A stretch of DNA of 64,000 nt from Terebella lapidaria (GCA_949152475.1 OX424559.1:16833809-16897808); one strand, 5' to 3'; counted from the first letter of the stretch, positions 34,919 to 48,691 are shown. Notes: generated by a model not told the origin, from the sequence alone. Numbers and translations are program-made.

Positions 34919-37170
34919 GTTGTTAAGTGAAGTGGTCTGGTAGGAAATGACTCAGGGTGGCATACAGCCCACTAGCAGATATAGACCTGGGATGTCCTAT
35001 GTATACCCTGGGACAGAACAGGTGTCTGCTGCTGATATGAGATGAAACTATTCAAAGACGTTGCTGTTTCAACATGCAGCGTGTCCTACTTTGATATGGA
35101 CTGTTTCTTCGGCAGACCAACTGTAACGGTTTTTTTATGGTTGAAATTATTGTATTTTATTTAATTCAAATCATTATATTATAATCAGTTTGCAAATTAT
35201 GTCCGAAAACCTACCGTTACATATGCCAAACCCGACGTTTCGTTTTGGTACCGAAAGGAGCCGCAGCTTACCACGAATTCCAGATTTCAACCTCCATAAA
35301 TCTCGACCCAAAGTACAGAGCAATTGCTAGTTTTTCCTAGATTCGATGAGCTCTTTTCCGTCTACACGGTTCGTGTACCAAACAAAAACCAAAGCCAAAC
35401 TTGAAATGATCTTCCCACATTAACATACGAGCCCTTACATTCTTCGCAATCTATTTCTAGGGTTGCAGTCTGTGTCATCCACAATGTGAGGGCGATGTCT
35501 GCCAATTGTCCATGGAGGGAGTAGGGCACAAACAAGGAACCATTCTAAGTTAGCCATTATGTCCATGAGCGAGCTCCAGTTGGATTTCCAATGTTGAATT
35601 ATAATGCCTCAGTGCCAAATATATGTGTCATACATATCGGTGCCAGATATCGGAGTGTATAGCAGGTCTTTATTGTAGAATTTTTTTTCCAAAAAAAAAC
35701 TAAGCTGTCTTGAGCCATTTCCAACCAAAAACAAAAAAATTTGTCATCAAGAATTTTTTTTACAGAAATTTTTCATCCACCTTTTCCTTCATGATAGAAG
35801 CTTGTATTATGTCCTTTATTTTATGCATGAAGATGGGTTGTTTTAGGTGCATGTATAATGCATTAATCAATTCTGGACTCCACAGCCACAAGATTTAAGA
35901 TACGTAGAGCTTTTATAAATCTGGTAATATGGTGCATCAGTCGGTGACCTTGAACTTTGCTCATAGATTATCGCATGGAAAATATCCTATATTTTAAATG
36001 ATTATCGTGAGTGCTGTAATTCAAGCTCGCCTAAGGTAGTTGAACGCTTGACTGTAGAGCTTAGGAGTTTAGCATGAAAATGTAGTATATCATATGTTGA
36101 TGACCTTCTTGTGACCTTGGACTTTGCTTCAGATGACCTTGAGTGCTTAAACATTATGTCTTGATTGCATGGTTTGTGTAAATTGGTCTATATGCACTGA
36201 TTGTCTGGAACTGGAGCTTACGTGCATGTTTGTGTAAGGGATAATGTATAAATTTGGAGTAATTCTCGCACACTAAACTTCGAGAGCAAGGTGAAAATGT
36301 CCCGTGACGCCGGCTCAATGTGCTCAATATTCAATATCAGGCGTTGATATGAAAAAGAGCCGACATTTACATAAGAAAACCGTGGCAAACACAAAATTTC
36401 ATACTTACACTTTCTTTCTAAATATTCCGCATTGCTTAGGGTGAAAAAAAAACATAACCAACATTGTTTTACTCTTCACAGCCACATTCACAATAAGTTA
36501 AAAATGGAAATCCCACATAAACATAAACAAATGGGGAAAAAACCATAAGAACATAACACACAGTCTATAAATTAATAATATCACAGACACGCCAATCAGG
36601 TGAGAGATCAGGTGGCATTAAAACTGACAACCGAGATGTTCACACAGAGAAATCGACATACAGACCCACAGAATAGCAACAAGACTGGATATATAAATAA
36701 TGTATAATAAATGAGTGAATAATTAATTACACTGATATACGGCTCATAGGTTTTTATATATTAACAGATGATAAATCAGGGTAACAAAATCCACAATTGA
36801 AGTCCAACTCATTGTTAGTGTTCGCCTCGGAACTGTTATTGCTGCTTTCCGCATTAACAACGATTCGTCTCTTACACTACCAGCACAAGTTGAGGTGTTT
36901 GAACATGACATTCAGAAGACACATTTCAGTCATTTCTCCAGACGTTACTTCCATTGCGGCCACACAGCAGACACCCCCCCCCCCCCCGCGCCTTTTAAAG
37001 TGTTCAACAAATATATGCCTTGCTTTGTTCACAAAATGGTTTTAGGACTGCCGTAGCGACAAGCTTTTCAACGACTGGAAAATGAATAAAAAATCATAAT
37101 GTTACAATATTGAAGTCCAACTACATGTGAAGTCAGGATACTTATTTTCGATAGGTATGATAAGAGTAAC
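34919..37170. other. Intergenic between lipase B and the GPCR gene
   Basis: No supported gene is present. 35926-36150 contains old copies of the 'ggtgaccttgaac' repeat; 36251-36293 shares a fragment with 20786-20830; a short C run is at 36976. The frame near 36797-37045 has a hydrophobic start but no domain or splice support. The first 100 bases would hold the promoter of lipase B. Confidence 0.4.
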
Positions 37171-37260
37171 TGGATGGATGGATGGATGGATGGATGGTTT
37201 ATTTTTGAACTGTAACATTGAAAAGAACATTTAACAAATTTGAATACAAGAAAAAGGTTA
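37171..37260 (-). mobile_element. LINE-like 3' tail with (CCAT)n, minus strand
   Basis: On the minus strand 'gttcaaaaataaacc' is followed by about six units of CATC/ATCC (37171-37197). This resembles the tails at 21841 and 24245, in which an AATAAA-like end precedes a 4-bp repeat. The extent of the element to the right is unclear. Confidence 0.4.
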
Positions 37261-37901
37261 CAGCTCAAGGTTGTCAGTTGAGCGCGAGCTGTAACCAGAA
37301 GGTGCTAAAAAAACTACTAACATCAAGGTGAACAAAAACTGGTAACTGACACCCTTAAATAAATTTAAAATAGTAAAGTAAATGAATGGCAAATAGTAAC
37401 AAAACGAAATAGAGAAAAGCGGAAACATAACAGTAATACTAACTATACAACTTGATGAAATAACAATGATGACAATAAGACACAATATAATTTACAACAT
37501 GAACCAAATAAAACTAAATAAACATAATGAAAAAAAAATTATGACTGAATTATGAATGATACTTTTTACAGTATGTTAATATCTCGATTATTTATGAAGA
37601 TATGACAGTTTTAGTGGAAATAGTTACACACATTTTTTAGTGGGTAACTATATTTCACCCAATTAGTTAAAATGGGTATTCATGACGTCAGAAGGGTAAA
37701 ACAAGTTCATTAAGCTTATACAACGTCTATTTTCAAACATGTATGATGAAAATATGTGTAATATATGCATATATGGCATTGTTTCGAGTACTAGATTATG
37801 ATAATAATACTTGGCACGTACTTCGTTTGACACTTCGTATTTGTACTTCGTCATTCATTCATTTAGATACAGATGTATAGAAGTCATTCGCGCTGAACCT
37901 G

Positions 37902-40159
37902 CTATACAGACTGAGAGGGCATGACGGACGAACTAGCCAGTAAGTTGTCTGGTGAGTTCGTATCCATGGAAGGGTTAATACGTCCAGTGTCATTCAATGC
38001 CACGTCCTTGATGGCTTGCTGTCGCCTCTGCTCCCGCGCCTTGGCCGGTGCCACCAGCATCAGGAAGGCGCGTCTAAAGGTCGGAGACGTGCGGTGGTAG
38101 ATCAGCGGGTTGATGAACGAGTTGCAGTAGAGGAAAAGGTTTGCCAACTCGTGGAAAAGCTTGAAAACCACGGCGCCTGCGAAGGTGCTTGGCTGGCCAG
38201 TGAAGACGAAGACGAAGATGACGACGGTGACAGTTGGGAGCCAAGTCAAGTAGAGCATGCCAAGAATCAAGCCCACGGTCTTCACGGGTTTGTGGCTGGG
38301 TATCTTCGCTGATTTGCTGGTTTTCGATGACACCTGTGTGTGGAGGAAACGCAGAACTTGTGAAAAACATAATTCGTCTTTTCAGTCACTCCTTGGTTTC
38401 AAGCAGCCTATTTTTTTTATTATTAACTTCGCAAACTATCCCGTACGGAAGCTTAATATATTCTCGCATATAACCCCTTTTGTTTTTGTATGCCTGGCCA
38501 TCCATGTAACTGTACATAATACACTCTTAGAAAAAAAGGTTCTCAATGGTTCTATTTAGAACCCCGAGGGTTCCAAAAGGGTTCAAAGGGGTTCTAGAAC
38601 TGCTTGAGGGTTCCATATCATAAAATTACCCCAAAATGGTTCAATATCGGTTCTTGAGTAAAAGTAAGGTTCTTTAGAGGTTCTTGGAGACGAGGGTTCT
38701 TTGGATACGGCATTAAGGTTCTATTATACTTCTCATCTGGGTGGCATTCAAGACGAGGAGCTTTAGGCCGTGGACACGAAAAAAAAGCAAACCTATAAAT
38801 GAATAGTAAAATATAACGAGGAATAAATAAATGTATATATAGTTATTTATAGGAAATAACACATTTATATATTTTATTTCAATTTTTCTACATATTGACC
38901 ATGCAGTTGTTTTTGTATTATTTTAGCCGATGTGCATTCGTCATTTCCTTCGAAGTATTCTGTGTAGAGATTTCCATTTGTGATGCTTTTTATGGGAAAA
39001 TATGACATCGTTCTAGAGAAACTTAATTCGCAAAAAAACAACAACAAAAAACAATTTAGGTTGCATCGTTGAGGACTAGTATAACCAGTATTGTTGAGCC
39101 ATGTTTCAATTCCGAAGTTGACTGTTTTAAGTTTTGTGGTGTATTGGCGGTAATGTTGAGTTTAGTTTGACTTGGGTGAATGTTTAGTTGAGTTTGGTCG
39201 CATACAATAACAGGAGGCTAACTTTTCTTCTTTGCAGCACAACTTGTCCGACAAAATAAGTTCAAGCATTTCCTCAGAAAAAACTTACTTTGTGCAAATT
39301 GTGCGTCATATAATTTCAAGCGCTTTCTTGAATAACGGTTATTATTAGTATGGTAAAAATTGATACATTCTCGTTTTTTCCCTCACATTCTAACGGTAAG
39401 TTCCAAATAAATAACGCCTTACATAAATACCTGCGTGAGGTTCCGTAGCTGTTTTTGCTGCTCGCGAGCCGAGTGTAGCATGGATCCGTAGAAGAAGGGC
39501 ATGGCGATTAGCGGGACCACCATCACGGGTACTCCGATAGCTGCGAAAACGGTCATGTCAAATAGGCGGAACGGGTAGCATCTTGTCCCGCGTTCCCATT
39601 TACTATTCCACAGGCACCAACCGGCAACGAAACAAATTGTCATCCAAAACGTCACGATGATAGTATTGACTGTTTTTTGGGGGAGTATTCGTTCGCTACT
39701 CAAGGGGAATCTGACGGAGATCCAGCGGTCGATCGTCACCATGAGTACGCTCCAAATCTGGGTGCCGAACGAATGAGCCATCATTGCCGCGGTGATGAGA
39801 CACGGGTTTCGCATGGCCAGGGAATCTGGGACCTGGTTCATGATAGTCGCTGAGATGATAGTCGGGGCCGTCAGTAGGTCGGAGACCGATAGGCTCAGGA
39901 GGAAGGAGTTCTGGCGCGTGCGGACGAACTCGAACCTCGCAAAGGCTACGAGTACTAGACAGTTGGCAGCTAGAACAACTGCGGACATCAGGAGATTGAC
40001 TCCGCCGAAGAATCTCTTCGATATCTCCATGAACTGGAGCTGACGGTCGTCCGCTGTTTGGTTGTACTCCAATCCTGTCGTGTTCCAGACGACGGAGTCA
40101 TTGGGCCACTGGGACTGCTGGCTGCTGTACATGTTGGTCGCTGTTGTAAAGTTTTCCAT
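37902..40159 (-). CDS. Rhodopsin-class (class A) GPCR, two coding exons
   Basis: Exons in gene order: 40159-39431 and 38333-37902; 386 residues, junction in phase 0 (donor gtattt, acceptor cacag). Seven hydrophobic segments are present. Landmarks: N-glycosylation sites at Asn3, 20, 26 and 33; TM1 AANCLVL (Asn66, 1.50); TM2 LSVSDLL (Asp94, 2.50); disulphide pair Cys120 and Cys194; TM3 end DRW at 144-146 in place of DRY; TM6 LTWLP; TM7 NPLIY at 318-322. Position 3.32 is Met, so the amine-binding Asp is missing and an aminergic receptor is unlikely. The third intracellular loop spans the exon junction and is basic. The ligand is unknown; I do not recognise a subfamily. Transcribed on the same strand as its two flanking lipase genes. 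Confidence 0.88.
38519..38725. mobile_element. Repeat of the 'AGGTTCT...AGAACC' type in the GPCR intron
   Basis: It begins ACACTCTTAGAAAAAAAGGT and then holds many copies of GGTTCT/AGAACC in both orientations (ggttctcaatggttctatttagaacccc). Repeats with this start are widespread in aquatic animal genomes, in my recollection; I cannot assign a superfamily. It has no coding content and lies in the single intron of the GPCR gene. Confidence 0.5.
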
Positions 40160-41096
40160 CTCCTACATGTAAAGTACTGGTATTCTGCAGGTGGTCAAAC
40201 GCTTTTTATATGATTTATTGCGTACGCATGTACACTTCAACTTACAAACAATAAAAGCAATTATCTCAAGTTACCGAAGTGTGGTGTGGGATGGTGGGTG
40301 TGTTTGTCACACCTACGATAGGCGTTGAGGTACGTATGCCAACGGCTTGTACAAGGGGAAGCTACGTTCAAAATGGCAACACAACTTTTTGGGAAAGGTG
40401 TAAGACATAGCGTTGATGACAGGTGTCTGTCAATCACAATTAACCTAGCACCGTCTCCACCCAATCGGCCATTATCGCTATTATGTGCCAACACGCATGA
40501 CGTAGTAAGTCTTGCGATGATTGCATGAGAGCTATGCTAGGGATAGAAATGTATGACATCACCTCGGGTTATGAAATATGCAATTGTGGATAAATGTATA
40601 GCATGGGCATACATGTATCTATCAGGACTATTCATATGAAAATATCGACCAGTAGTTCATTAATATCGTATAAGGATTATGGTAAGCAAGTTTCCGTACG
40701 TCCATAACATTATCTGTGTCTTCGATATTGACATATACTGATTAGCCAAATTACCGTTGAAAATTGCCGTTCGACTCATAGCAAAGTATGTAAAATTACA
40801 AAAATATGATACTATTTAAAAAATGATATAAACAAGTTTAAAAAATTTGAGTAATAAGGGGTTTCCGGGGGCAAGAAAGAAAAGAAAATGGCCTCAAATG
40901 ACATTCTGTGAATTGCGCTTCGCCCAAAACTTCCTTTCTACTGGTAGAAGTGCAACATTTACCACGATGCCTTTACATGTTTATTGTCAGGGCAGAAGAA
41001 TCCAATCGATGTTCGGTGAAATATGTTTTGCTAATAAATACATATATATCGTATTTTTTTTAGAAATCCATTTGCGATTGAACATTATTTTAAAAT
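40160..41096. other. 5' flank of the GPCR gene and unannotated spacer
   Basis: The first few hundred bases upstream of the ATG at 40159 must contain the GPCR promoter; no clear core motif is visible. Near 40750, 'ttgaaaattgccgttcgactc' is a fragment related to the foldback arms at 22490 and 44950. No gene is seen. Confidence 0.4.
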
Positions 41097-41830
41097 CATA
41101 GTAGCAATGTACCATTCTATGGTTTTATTCCTGTTCATATAAAGACATTGTGGACATTTGGTGATAAAAAATGTGTTCGCGTTAATTGGTAACTAATAAC
41201 AGCGACATATAATGGAGTAGATATTGAGCCAGTATTGCAATAGCCTTCTCCAGCCGATGAAAGAAATAGCTTCGGCAATTTCCGTAATCGTGACGTCAGT
41301 TGAGGCAGAATGTGCTTTGATGGTTCGCGGAAAACGTAAAATACGTAATTTGGTGGCCAGCTCAAAGACGGAAAATCATTTCAAAATGCATGCAATTCAA
41401 CAGAAAACACGCAAAAACCAGCTAATACTGGACATCTTGTAGTTCAACAAACCTTCGTTCTGGGTGAATAAATAGTACTGATTCTAAATATCAAGACGAG
41501 ACATGCCACATAATTTGTGCCATGTCACCCCTTCAAGTTCAAACATACATCAGGGGAATGAATATGCGGCATGCAGTTTTACCTTGCTGGCTACATGTAC
41601 TTTCAGGTCTGCCTCAACTGACGTCACCAACCACGTGACCTACACTAAAATCAGGATCGAAATCTTCGGCAATTTACGGAAGGAGTTCCTTTTTGGCTCG
41701 ATATCTCGAAACCCATTGATTGTATTTGTAAAATTCTTTCGAATTTATTGAAAACTATTCATAATAGACTAAATGAAAAGCACTTTCATCGGCATGCTAC
41801 TAGGTCTTTAAGTCATATAATACAATTTTT
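41097..41830 (+). repeat. Interspersed repeat, longer copy of 690-1075
   Basis: 41097-41240 matches 690-835 and 41705-41815 matches 941-1071, in the same order and orientation. The middle part (41240-41700) is absent from the other copy and contains two TGACGTCA-like strings ('gtgacgtcagttgaggcag' near 41289 and its complement near 41613), which form a small inverted repeat. Confidence 0.6.
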
Positions 41831-41881
41831 TTCATGAAATTGTTTTCCCCCGAATCAACCCGAACCAACTACACTCACTAC

Positions 41882-42111
41882 CAGAGCCGTCTAGTAAGAG
41901 AGTTACGACAATGACGTGATAGGCGCCATTTTTTGTCCAATCACGTTTGACGGAAAACAACAATACCCCACACAAAGCTCCATTGATATCATGAATACCT
42001 CGGGCTGAAAGGTCGTTTCAGCCGATGCAAAGCTTCTTTTGGACAAAAAATGGCGAATCACGCTAAAATCTCGAACGGTCATTGTCACAACTCTCTTACT
42101 AGACGGCTCTG
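41882..42111. mobile_element. hAT-type MITE with perfect 8-bp target duplication
   Basis: The terminal inverted repeat is CAGAGCCGTCTAGTAAGAGA on the left, mirrored on the right by TCTCTTACTAGACGGCTCTG. A perfect 8-bp direct repeat, ctcactac, flanks it (41874-41881 and 42112-42119). Both arms also share CGCCATTTTTTGTCC. The 230-bp size, CAGRG-type end and 8-bp duplication fit the hAT superfamily. There is no coding capacity. Confidence 0.88.
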
Positions 42112-42119
42112 CTCACTAC

Positions 42120-42958
42120 CTGTAAGCATTATGCTGACGTCATAGCCGCCCATACATGTAAGTACATTCGAAGCAAACGCAAACGATAGCATACAGGCAC
42201 ACCAGACATATCTGGTGACGTTTTCGTACGTGATTGTTGTGTGGTGATTGCTTTTGATTGGTTAAACCTATTAGTGATATTGACACCTTCACAGCAAATT
42301 TTTATGACGGTACAATGATTCCAATGCAGGTTGTAAACATGAATCAACCGACGATAACGTCACATACGTCAACAACTTGACGTTCAGGTGGACAAGACGT
42401 TAACATGATAGGATGGAGCGAAAAAAGTCAGTGAAGAATTTTGCTGCGCGTTGTTAGCATCGTTAGGTTGTTTGTAACCTGTGTATTTCCCCCCTCAATA
42501 TCACAAGGTCTATAGCCCGCCAGTAATTAGCCAATTAGCGCATAGAAAATCACATGACCACAAATTGCCACGCATATATTAGTACGTCAGTTTAACTTCG
42601 AATCTCACAGTGACCGGTTCTAAGACTGAATATCATTTATCGTGAAAGCATTGACGGAAGCACGTTTATAGATATATTAAAAGGATAATCAAGATCTACA
42701 CCTGTAGGTATAATAATACACATATGATAAAGTAGAATGTAGTTTGTCCTGCACAATATATAGTAAGACTACTTAAAGCTGAAATACCGTGTTCCGAATC
42801 TCTCGATTATTGTTGCAATGGAATTAAAGGGTCCGTGCAATTGTAGGTGTGAGAGAGCCGTCGCTGTTGTATGTAGTCGAGGGTGCACCAGGCTTGTCGG
42901 GGGTAGGCATTCCGTATCTTACTGGTTCAAATACTATATTGTGTTGGGTGTAATAACT
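42120..42958. other. Unannotated intergenic sequence
   Basis: No gene, clear repeat or RNA gene is recognised. A short frame starts at 42818 just before the foldback element but has no domain features and runs into the repeat array. Confidence 0.4.
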
Positions 42959-44221
42959 ACGGTGCCCCTGATAGAACATGATGAAAAAAATACTACTTCG
43001 TTCGCACGAAGTACTAAGTCGTTTGCACGAAGTACTAAGTCGTTTGCACGAAGTACTACTTCGTTTGCACGAACTACTACTTCGTTTGAACGAAGTACTA
43101 CTTCGTTTGCACGAAGTACTAAGTCGTTTGCACGAAGTACTACTTCGTTTGCACGAATTACTACTTCGTTTTAACGAAGTTCTACTTCGTTCCCACGAAG
43201 TACTAATTCGTTCGTACGAAGTACTAAGTCGTTTGCACGAATTACTACTTCGTTTGCACGAAGTACTAAGTCGTTCGCATGAAGTACTACTTCGTTTGCA
43301 CGAAGTACTAAGTCGTTCGCACGAAGCACTACTTCGTTTGCACGAAGTACTACTTCATTCGCACGAAGTACTGTTTCATTTGCACGAAGTACTACTTCGT
43401 TTGCACGAAGTATTAAGTCGTTTGCACGAAGTACTAAGTCGTTTGCACGAAGTACTAAGTCGTTCGCATGAAATAATAAGCCATTCACATATCCATACAT
43501 GGTATTCGAACATTGTAATAAGCCTATGAAGTGATTGATCCTGGTGTTACCAATTAACCCTTTGACTACCATAGTCAATTTTCAGGGTCCTCCCTATGTC
43601 CTAATCTGGATACCGCTATTCACATTTATTAATCAACTCATAGAATAATGAATAGTCCAACGATACATATAAATTTATCTCAAATAATAGCAGAAGATTG
43701 TATTCAGTAATACCTATTTGATCAAGGTTTTTTTTAGTTCAAAATGACCACATTTTTGCTAGTGGAAGTATGGATGATTCAGAGCGCCATGTGGTGCTTA
43801 TGGAGATATAAGGCACCAAATTTGGAGCACCATGTGGAGCGCCATGTAGAGCTTGTTATTTAATGGGGTAAGATAAGGTGGAGGGGTTTGTCAACTATGT
43901 AACATTAGTTCAGTAGTAATTCGTGCAAACGAAGTAGTAATTCGTGCAAACGAAGTAGTACTTCATGCAAACGACTTAGTACTTCGTGCAAACGACTTAG
44001 TACTTCGTTCAAACGAAGTAGTAATTCGTGAAAACGAAGTAGTACTTCGTGCAAACGACTTAGTACTTCGTGCAAACGAAGTAGTACTTCGTTCAAACGA
44101 AGTAGTAGTTCGTGCAAACGAAGTAGTACTTCGTGCAAACGACTTAGTACTTCGTGTAAACGAAGTAGTAGTTCGTGCGAAGTAGTATTTTTTTTCATCA
44201 TGTCCTATCAGGGGCACCGTA
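42959..44221. mobile_element. FB-like foldback element with arms made of 21-bp palindromic repeats
   Basis: The outer ends match in inverted orientation: ACGGTGCCCCTGATAGAACA on the left, with its mirror (tgtcctatcaggggcaccgt) on the right, each followed inward by a CATGATG and A-run stretch. The left arm (about 43000-43465) is some 22 units of a 21-bp repeat, the palindrome ACGAAGTACTACTTCGT plus TTGC. The right arm (43917-44190) carries about 13 units in opposite orientation. About 450 bp of unrelated sequence separates the arms. Apparent 'HEVLSRL' proteins here are translations of the repeat. Confidence 0.88.
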
Positions 44222-44507
44222 AATAACTGTAATTATATAATGGTTATTTTATGTATTCGTGTCTAGAATTATATACCTTCGACTAGTATTATTTCTATGA
44301 TCATATTTGAGTGTCTAGTAAATATCATATCATCATCTTTGCATTTCTATGTGTAATAAATCACAATCGTGTTTATATGTCTGTCATTCCCAATGTTTTT
44401 ACACTGTATGTATATTTCTCAAGTACCCTTTGGGTTACAGAAAACTTTTCAAGCGGCTGATTGAGTTATTGGGTGAACCTTGCTTACAGTAGTGTGGTCT
44501 ATACTCT
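44222..44507. other. Short spacer between two foldback elements
   Basis: This is AT-rich sequence with no recognised feature. Confidence 0.4.
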
Positions 44508-45052
44508 GATTTTTAACTTATTTACACTGTTTTTTGGCGATGCTAAATATTATCGATCTATAACTTACATGTAGCATACTTCATTTGAGAGTCAAACGTC
44601 AAATTTTATACCAAATTTCAGACTTCTATCGCAAAAATTGAAACAAGTTGGCGATCTACCTCAATGCTAAAATTTCAGCCCAAAACGGGATCTCGATAAT
44701 CTGAGAATATACGATGATTGGATCGTGTTTACATCCATCAGGACTCGAAACATTGCTGTAATTTCATACCATAAGACACATTGGGGGTGTATTTTGAACA
44801 AACGTGTGGATTTCGAAAGGTTGCACTGCTACAAAATCGAGCAAATACACAATGTTGTGTGCGGACCAAAATGAAATGATAGTGCTAAATTTAACATTGG
44901 GGTAGATTGCCAACTTTCTCAATTTTCGCGATAAAAATATTAAATTCAGTAGAGAATTGCCGTTTGACTCCCAGGTGAAGTACACCAAGTTACAGAACGG
45001 TATCATCCAGCATCTCAAAAATATCAGCGAAATACAGTGTAAACCGAGTTAG
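44508..45052. mobile_element. Foldback element copy 2 (complete)
   Basis: The left arm (about 44508-44690) is the imperfect mirror of the right arm (about 44890-45052). Paired landmarks are 'tttacactgttttttggcga' with its mirror near 45030, 'gagagtcaaacg' with 'cgtttgactccc', and 'acttctatcgcaaaaattg' with 'caattttcgcgataaaaat'. The arms are about 170 bp and the element about 545 bp. Copy 1 at 22056-22496 lacks the outer right arm. Its right end directly abuts the element at 45053. Confidence 0.75.
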
Positions 45053-46087
45053 AAAAATTAGCCCAAGGGCTAAGAAAGGTTACCGGACAATATACATTTT
45101 AGATATTAGCCTTTTGTCCAGTGCCCATGAAAATAATTTTTCAACAAATATATCACTTCTAGTATGTCCACAATAAATTCCTAAGCTGTAAAGTCGATAA
45201 TAAGTGAGATATTATATTAGCCATTCTGTGATCGGTGATGTGACCTAGAAAATGAGGTCAAAGTTCAAGTTCATGAAAAGATTCAGTATATATAATTCCT
45301 CTATATTCGCAATTGATTCCTAAGCTGTAAAGATGATAATAAGCGACATATTAGCCATTTTGTTCTCTGACCTTGAAAATTGGATCAAAGGTCAAATTCT
45401 AGATCACCAAAATATTCAGCATACATCATTTCCTATATGTTCACTATGGACCCCTAAGCTGTGAATTTTATAATAAGAGAGATATAAACCATTTTGTATT
45501 CTGACCTTGAAAATAAAATGACTGGCCTTGAAATTTAGGTCAAAGGTCAAATTCAAGGTCATGAGAATATTCAGAATATATCATTTCCTATATCTCCACA
45601 ATTGATCCCTAGTCTCTAATCTCAATATTAAGTGAGATATTAGGCTTAATGTGTCCCATTATAAAGCATAGGAGAATTTAACATGGGAAAGTCCCATTTG
45701 GGCCCAAAATGGCCCACTTCGAGCGATTCAAGGGCAACGAAATTTATACATGTCACAGAGGTACATATGAGGAGTGTTATGCATGAATAAGAAAAAAAGT
45801 TACTGAACAGATTTTGAGAAAACGACAGCCAAAGTCCAAAATTGGCCATTTTTCGACGAAATCGGCCGCCATTTTGAAATAATTGCGAAAATCAAAAAAC
45901 TAAAAAATACCTCCCTCTCGAAATGTTTTTAGGCATTTTTGTGCAAAATTTCAGAAAGATTCGATAGTAAACTTTAATGATAAAAATGTGGACGGACGGA
46001 CGCGGGACGCCGGACGACGGACGACGGACGACGGACGCAACGCCACGGCAATAGGTTATCGGACCAAAGGTCCGGTAACCTAAAAAT
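45053..46087 (-). mobile_element. Composite inverted-repeat element, copy 2 (reverse orientation)
   Basis: It is the reverse complement of the architecture at 27736-29790: TTAGCCCAAGGGCTAA hairpin and AGGTTACCGGAC on the left, about three satellite-type units, one 'tggcccacttcgagcgattcaaggg' block, then the 'ggacggacg' tract and GGTCCGGTAACCTAAAAAT on the right. It is about half the length of copy 1 because it has fewer internal satellite units and a single large block. Confidence 0.8.
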
Positions 46088-46584
46088 CAGAGTATACTTC
46101 AAAATGTGTTTAAAAATCCAGAATCTGCCACTTCCCAAGCTATTCTAGCAAATTTATGCTGTGCATACAATTTTTATGATATAATTTGATAGAAATGTAT
46201 AGGCCTACAACCTGCACGTATCCGTCCTGATTTTGCTTCATCTCGTGAAAAAAAAATCTCCAACAGACGGTTTTCCTCCGTCTGTGTCCCCAGTCGACAA
46301 CTGAATATCAAATCATGACTGAGTGCAGAAATGTTCAAGGATGAAACAGCTTTCAACGATAATGAAGAAACAGTGATTCATATTGCAAATAATATGACAA
46401 TTTATCAGATACATTTCACGCTACATGAAAAGCACAAAATATTTATATGAAAAAGTAATCTACACCACGGCCTGGAAAGTCACGTACCGTCATGGTGTGT
46501 TTTTATGGTGACACACAAAGTTAACATACACTCTTATTTCAAGTTGAATTCCATTTCTCGGCACAAAAACATTTTCTCCCCCTA
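46088..46584. other. Unannotated intergenic sequence
   Basis: No gene or recognised repeat is seen; it ends at the TA flanking the next element. Confidence 0.4.
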
Positions 46585-47904
46585 GGCACTGTCGGAACCC
46601 CGACTACCGTAACGTCACGTTACGGTAGTCATTAAGATGGCGGAAGGTATGTCGATTCGTTTTGTTTCCTATCAATTTTTCTTGATAAGTTGTGCGATAC
46701 AGTGTCAAATTGGAACAATTTGGAAGCCACGAAGTGTATGCAGTTATCAGGCCCACTAGAGTAGCCAGATCAGTGAGTGTACGTGTGATATTCGTTCGAT
46801 AAGAAAACAATGACGACTACCGTAATGTCAGGTAATATCAGAGTAGTGACTACCGTAACGCGAACGGCCGACTACCGTAACGTTACAAACCAAGCAGATC
46901 ATTGATGTGCTATTTTGTTTCATATACTAATTCTCCACAACAAATATCTCGTTTTCTTTTGTGGGTATACACCTGCCAGGTTGTGTATCTGTTGCCAGTA
47001 TTATATCGTTCATGTAGGGCTACATAGGCATCCCACTGTTGCAAATAATTATATGTATAATCCTATTTAATTACAGGGCACGTATCGAATAGCAATGGAT
47101 ATATATAGTTGCAATGTTATATAGCACGTGTTCACAATACTCACAAATATAGCCCTTTATCAATAACTATACAGACTTGTATGTAACAGCTCCTTGTTCG
47201 TCGTTGACTGATGTCATGGATCAGGAGCTCGAAATTCGGATTTGGACTTGATTGCCTGGAATTTATGCCTGCTTCGCATCTTGACTTTGTTGAATCTATA
47301 GCAATTATCTGGTCATAACTCTCGTAGTTTAAAATTTCGTGATCAACGTAAGGTATTAGTATAATGAATACGCAAACATCCGAATTTTCAAGTTGTGTGT
47401 TACTCCAAAATAGGCATAGGTTTTATGTGTGTGAATTTGATTTGTAGATCATCGCAGCAACTTTTACAGCGGACGCTTTGAATATAGATACCATTTTGTT
47501 ATATATATATATTTTTTATCATTTGTTCTGCATCTGAAACCCATCTCTGTAATGATGAGAATGATTGTTCTTTAATTTTGCTTGCGTATTGGCCAAATCA
47601 CAGTAGTGACATTACGGTTGTCCTAAGCCGCAGATCGGTCACCTTACGGTAGTCGGACCGAAACGTTACGGTAGTCAATAGCAAATCTTATCAACGACTT
47701 TTATCCCGAAAATGCCATTACAGCCTATTCTGCATGACAATATATATATTCTAAATGTCTTATACTATATGTCTGTGGAATAGTTCGTGTCAGTATATTA
47801 TTGTTAGCAAGAAAACAGCAGACAATTAAACGAGTCGATTTACCTTGCGCCATCTTCATGACTACCGTGACGTGACGTTACGGTAGTCGGGTTCCGACAG
47901 TGCC
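46585..47904. mobile_element. 1.32-kb inverted-repeat element with TA target duplication
   Basis: The left end GGCACTGTCGGAACCCCGAC is mirrored by the right end, followed on both sides by GACTACCGTAACGTCACG and an AAGATGGCG-like stretch, giving arms of about 65 bp. TA lies directly outside both ends (46583-46584 and 47905-47906). GACTACCGTAACG-type motifs recur inside both ends (46813-46885 and 47605-47675). The interior has no long open frame, so it is non-autonomous. It sits between the GPCR and lipase C. Confidence 0.85.
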
Positions 47905-48095
47905 TACGTAAAGCTGTCTTTATCAGCATCCGACAGCTTCTGACCGCCATATCAATCTCACCTAAGTTAGTTTTTTCTTTCAAGGAAAAGACAACATAAG
48001 TATATACAAAATCCATTTCCAACCTTTTTTTATTTCAAGGAAAAGACAAAATTCGTAATACAAAGTTTATTTCCCAACCATTTTTAGAGTACATT

Positions 48096-48226
48096 TTAGC
48101 AGTAGTCTCCACTGTCCCCGGTTACGAGTGTAAAACGGCCAGTGGGACCGGCAGAGGCGAAATATCCCATCCTTGGACAATTCAAACATGGTGAGCAGGA
48201 GCCCTGAAACACAGCACTGATTCAGT

Positions 48227-48264
<38 letters not shown>

Positions 48265-48521
48265 TGCAACAACAACAGCAACAACAACATCATCAACAAC
48301 ATCATCAACAACAACAACAGCAACAACAACAAAAACAACAACAACTGCAACAACTGCAACAACAACAACAACAACTGCAACAACAGCAACAATGACGACG
48401 ACAACAACAACAGCAACAATGACGACGACAACAACAACAGCAACAATGACGACGACAACAACAACAGCAACAGCAACAACAACAACAGCAACAACAACAA
48501 CAACAACAACTGCAACAACTG

Positions 48522-48552
<31 letters not shown>

Positions 48553-48657
48553 TGCAACAACAACAACAACTGCAACAACAACAACAACAACAGCAACAAC
48601 AGCAACAACAGCAACAACAACAACAGCAACAACAACAGCTGCAACAACAACAACAGC

Positions 48658-48691
<34 letters not shown>
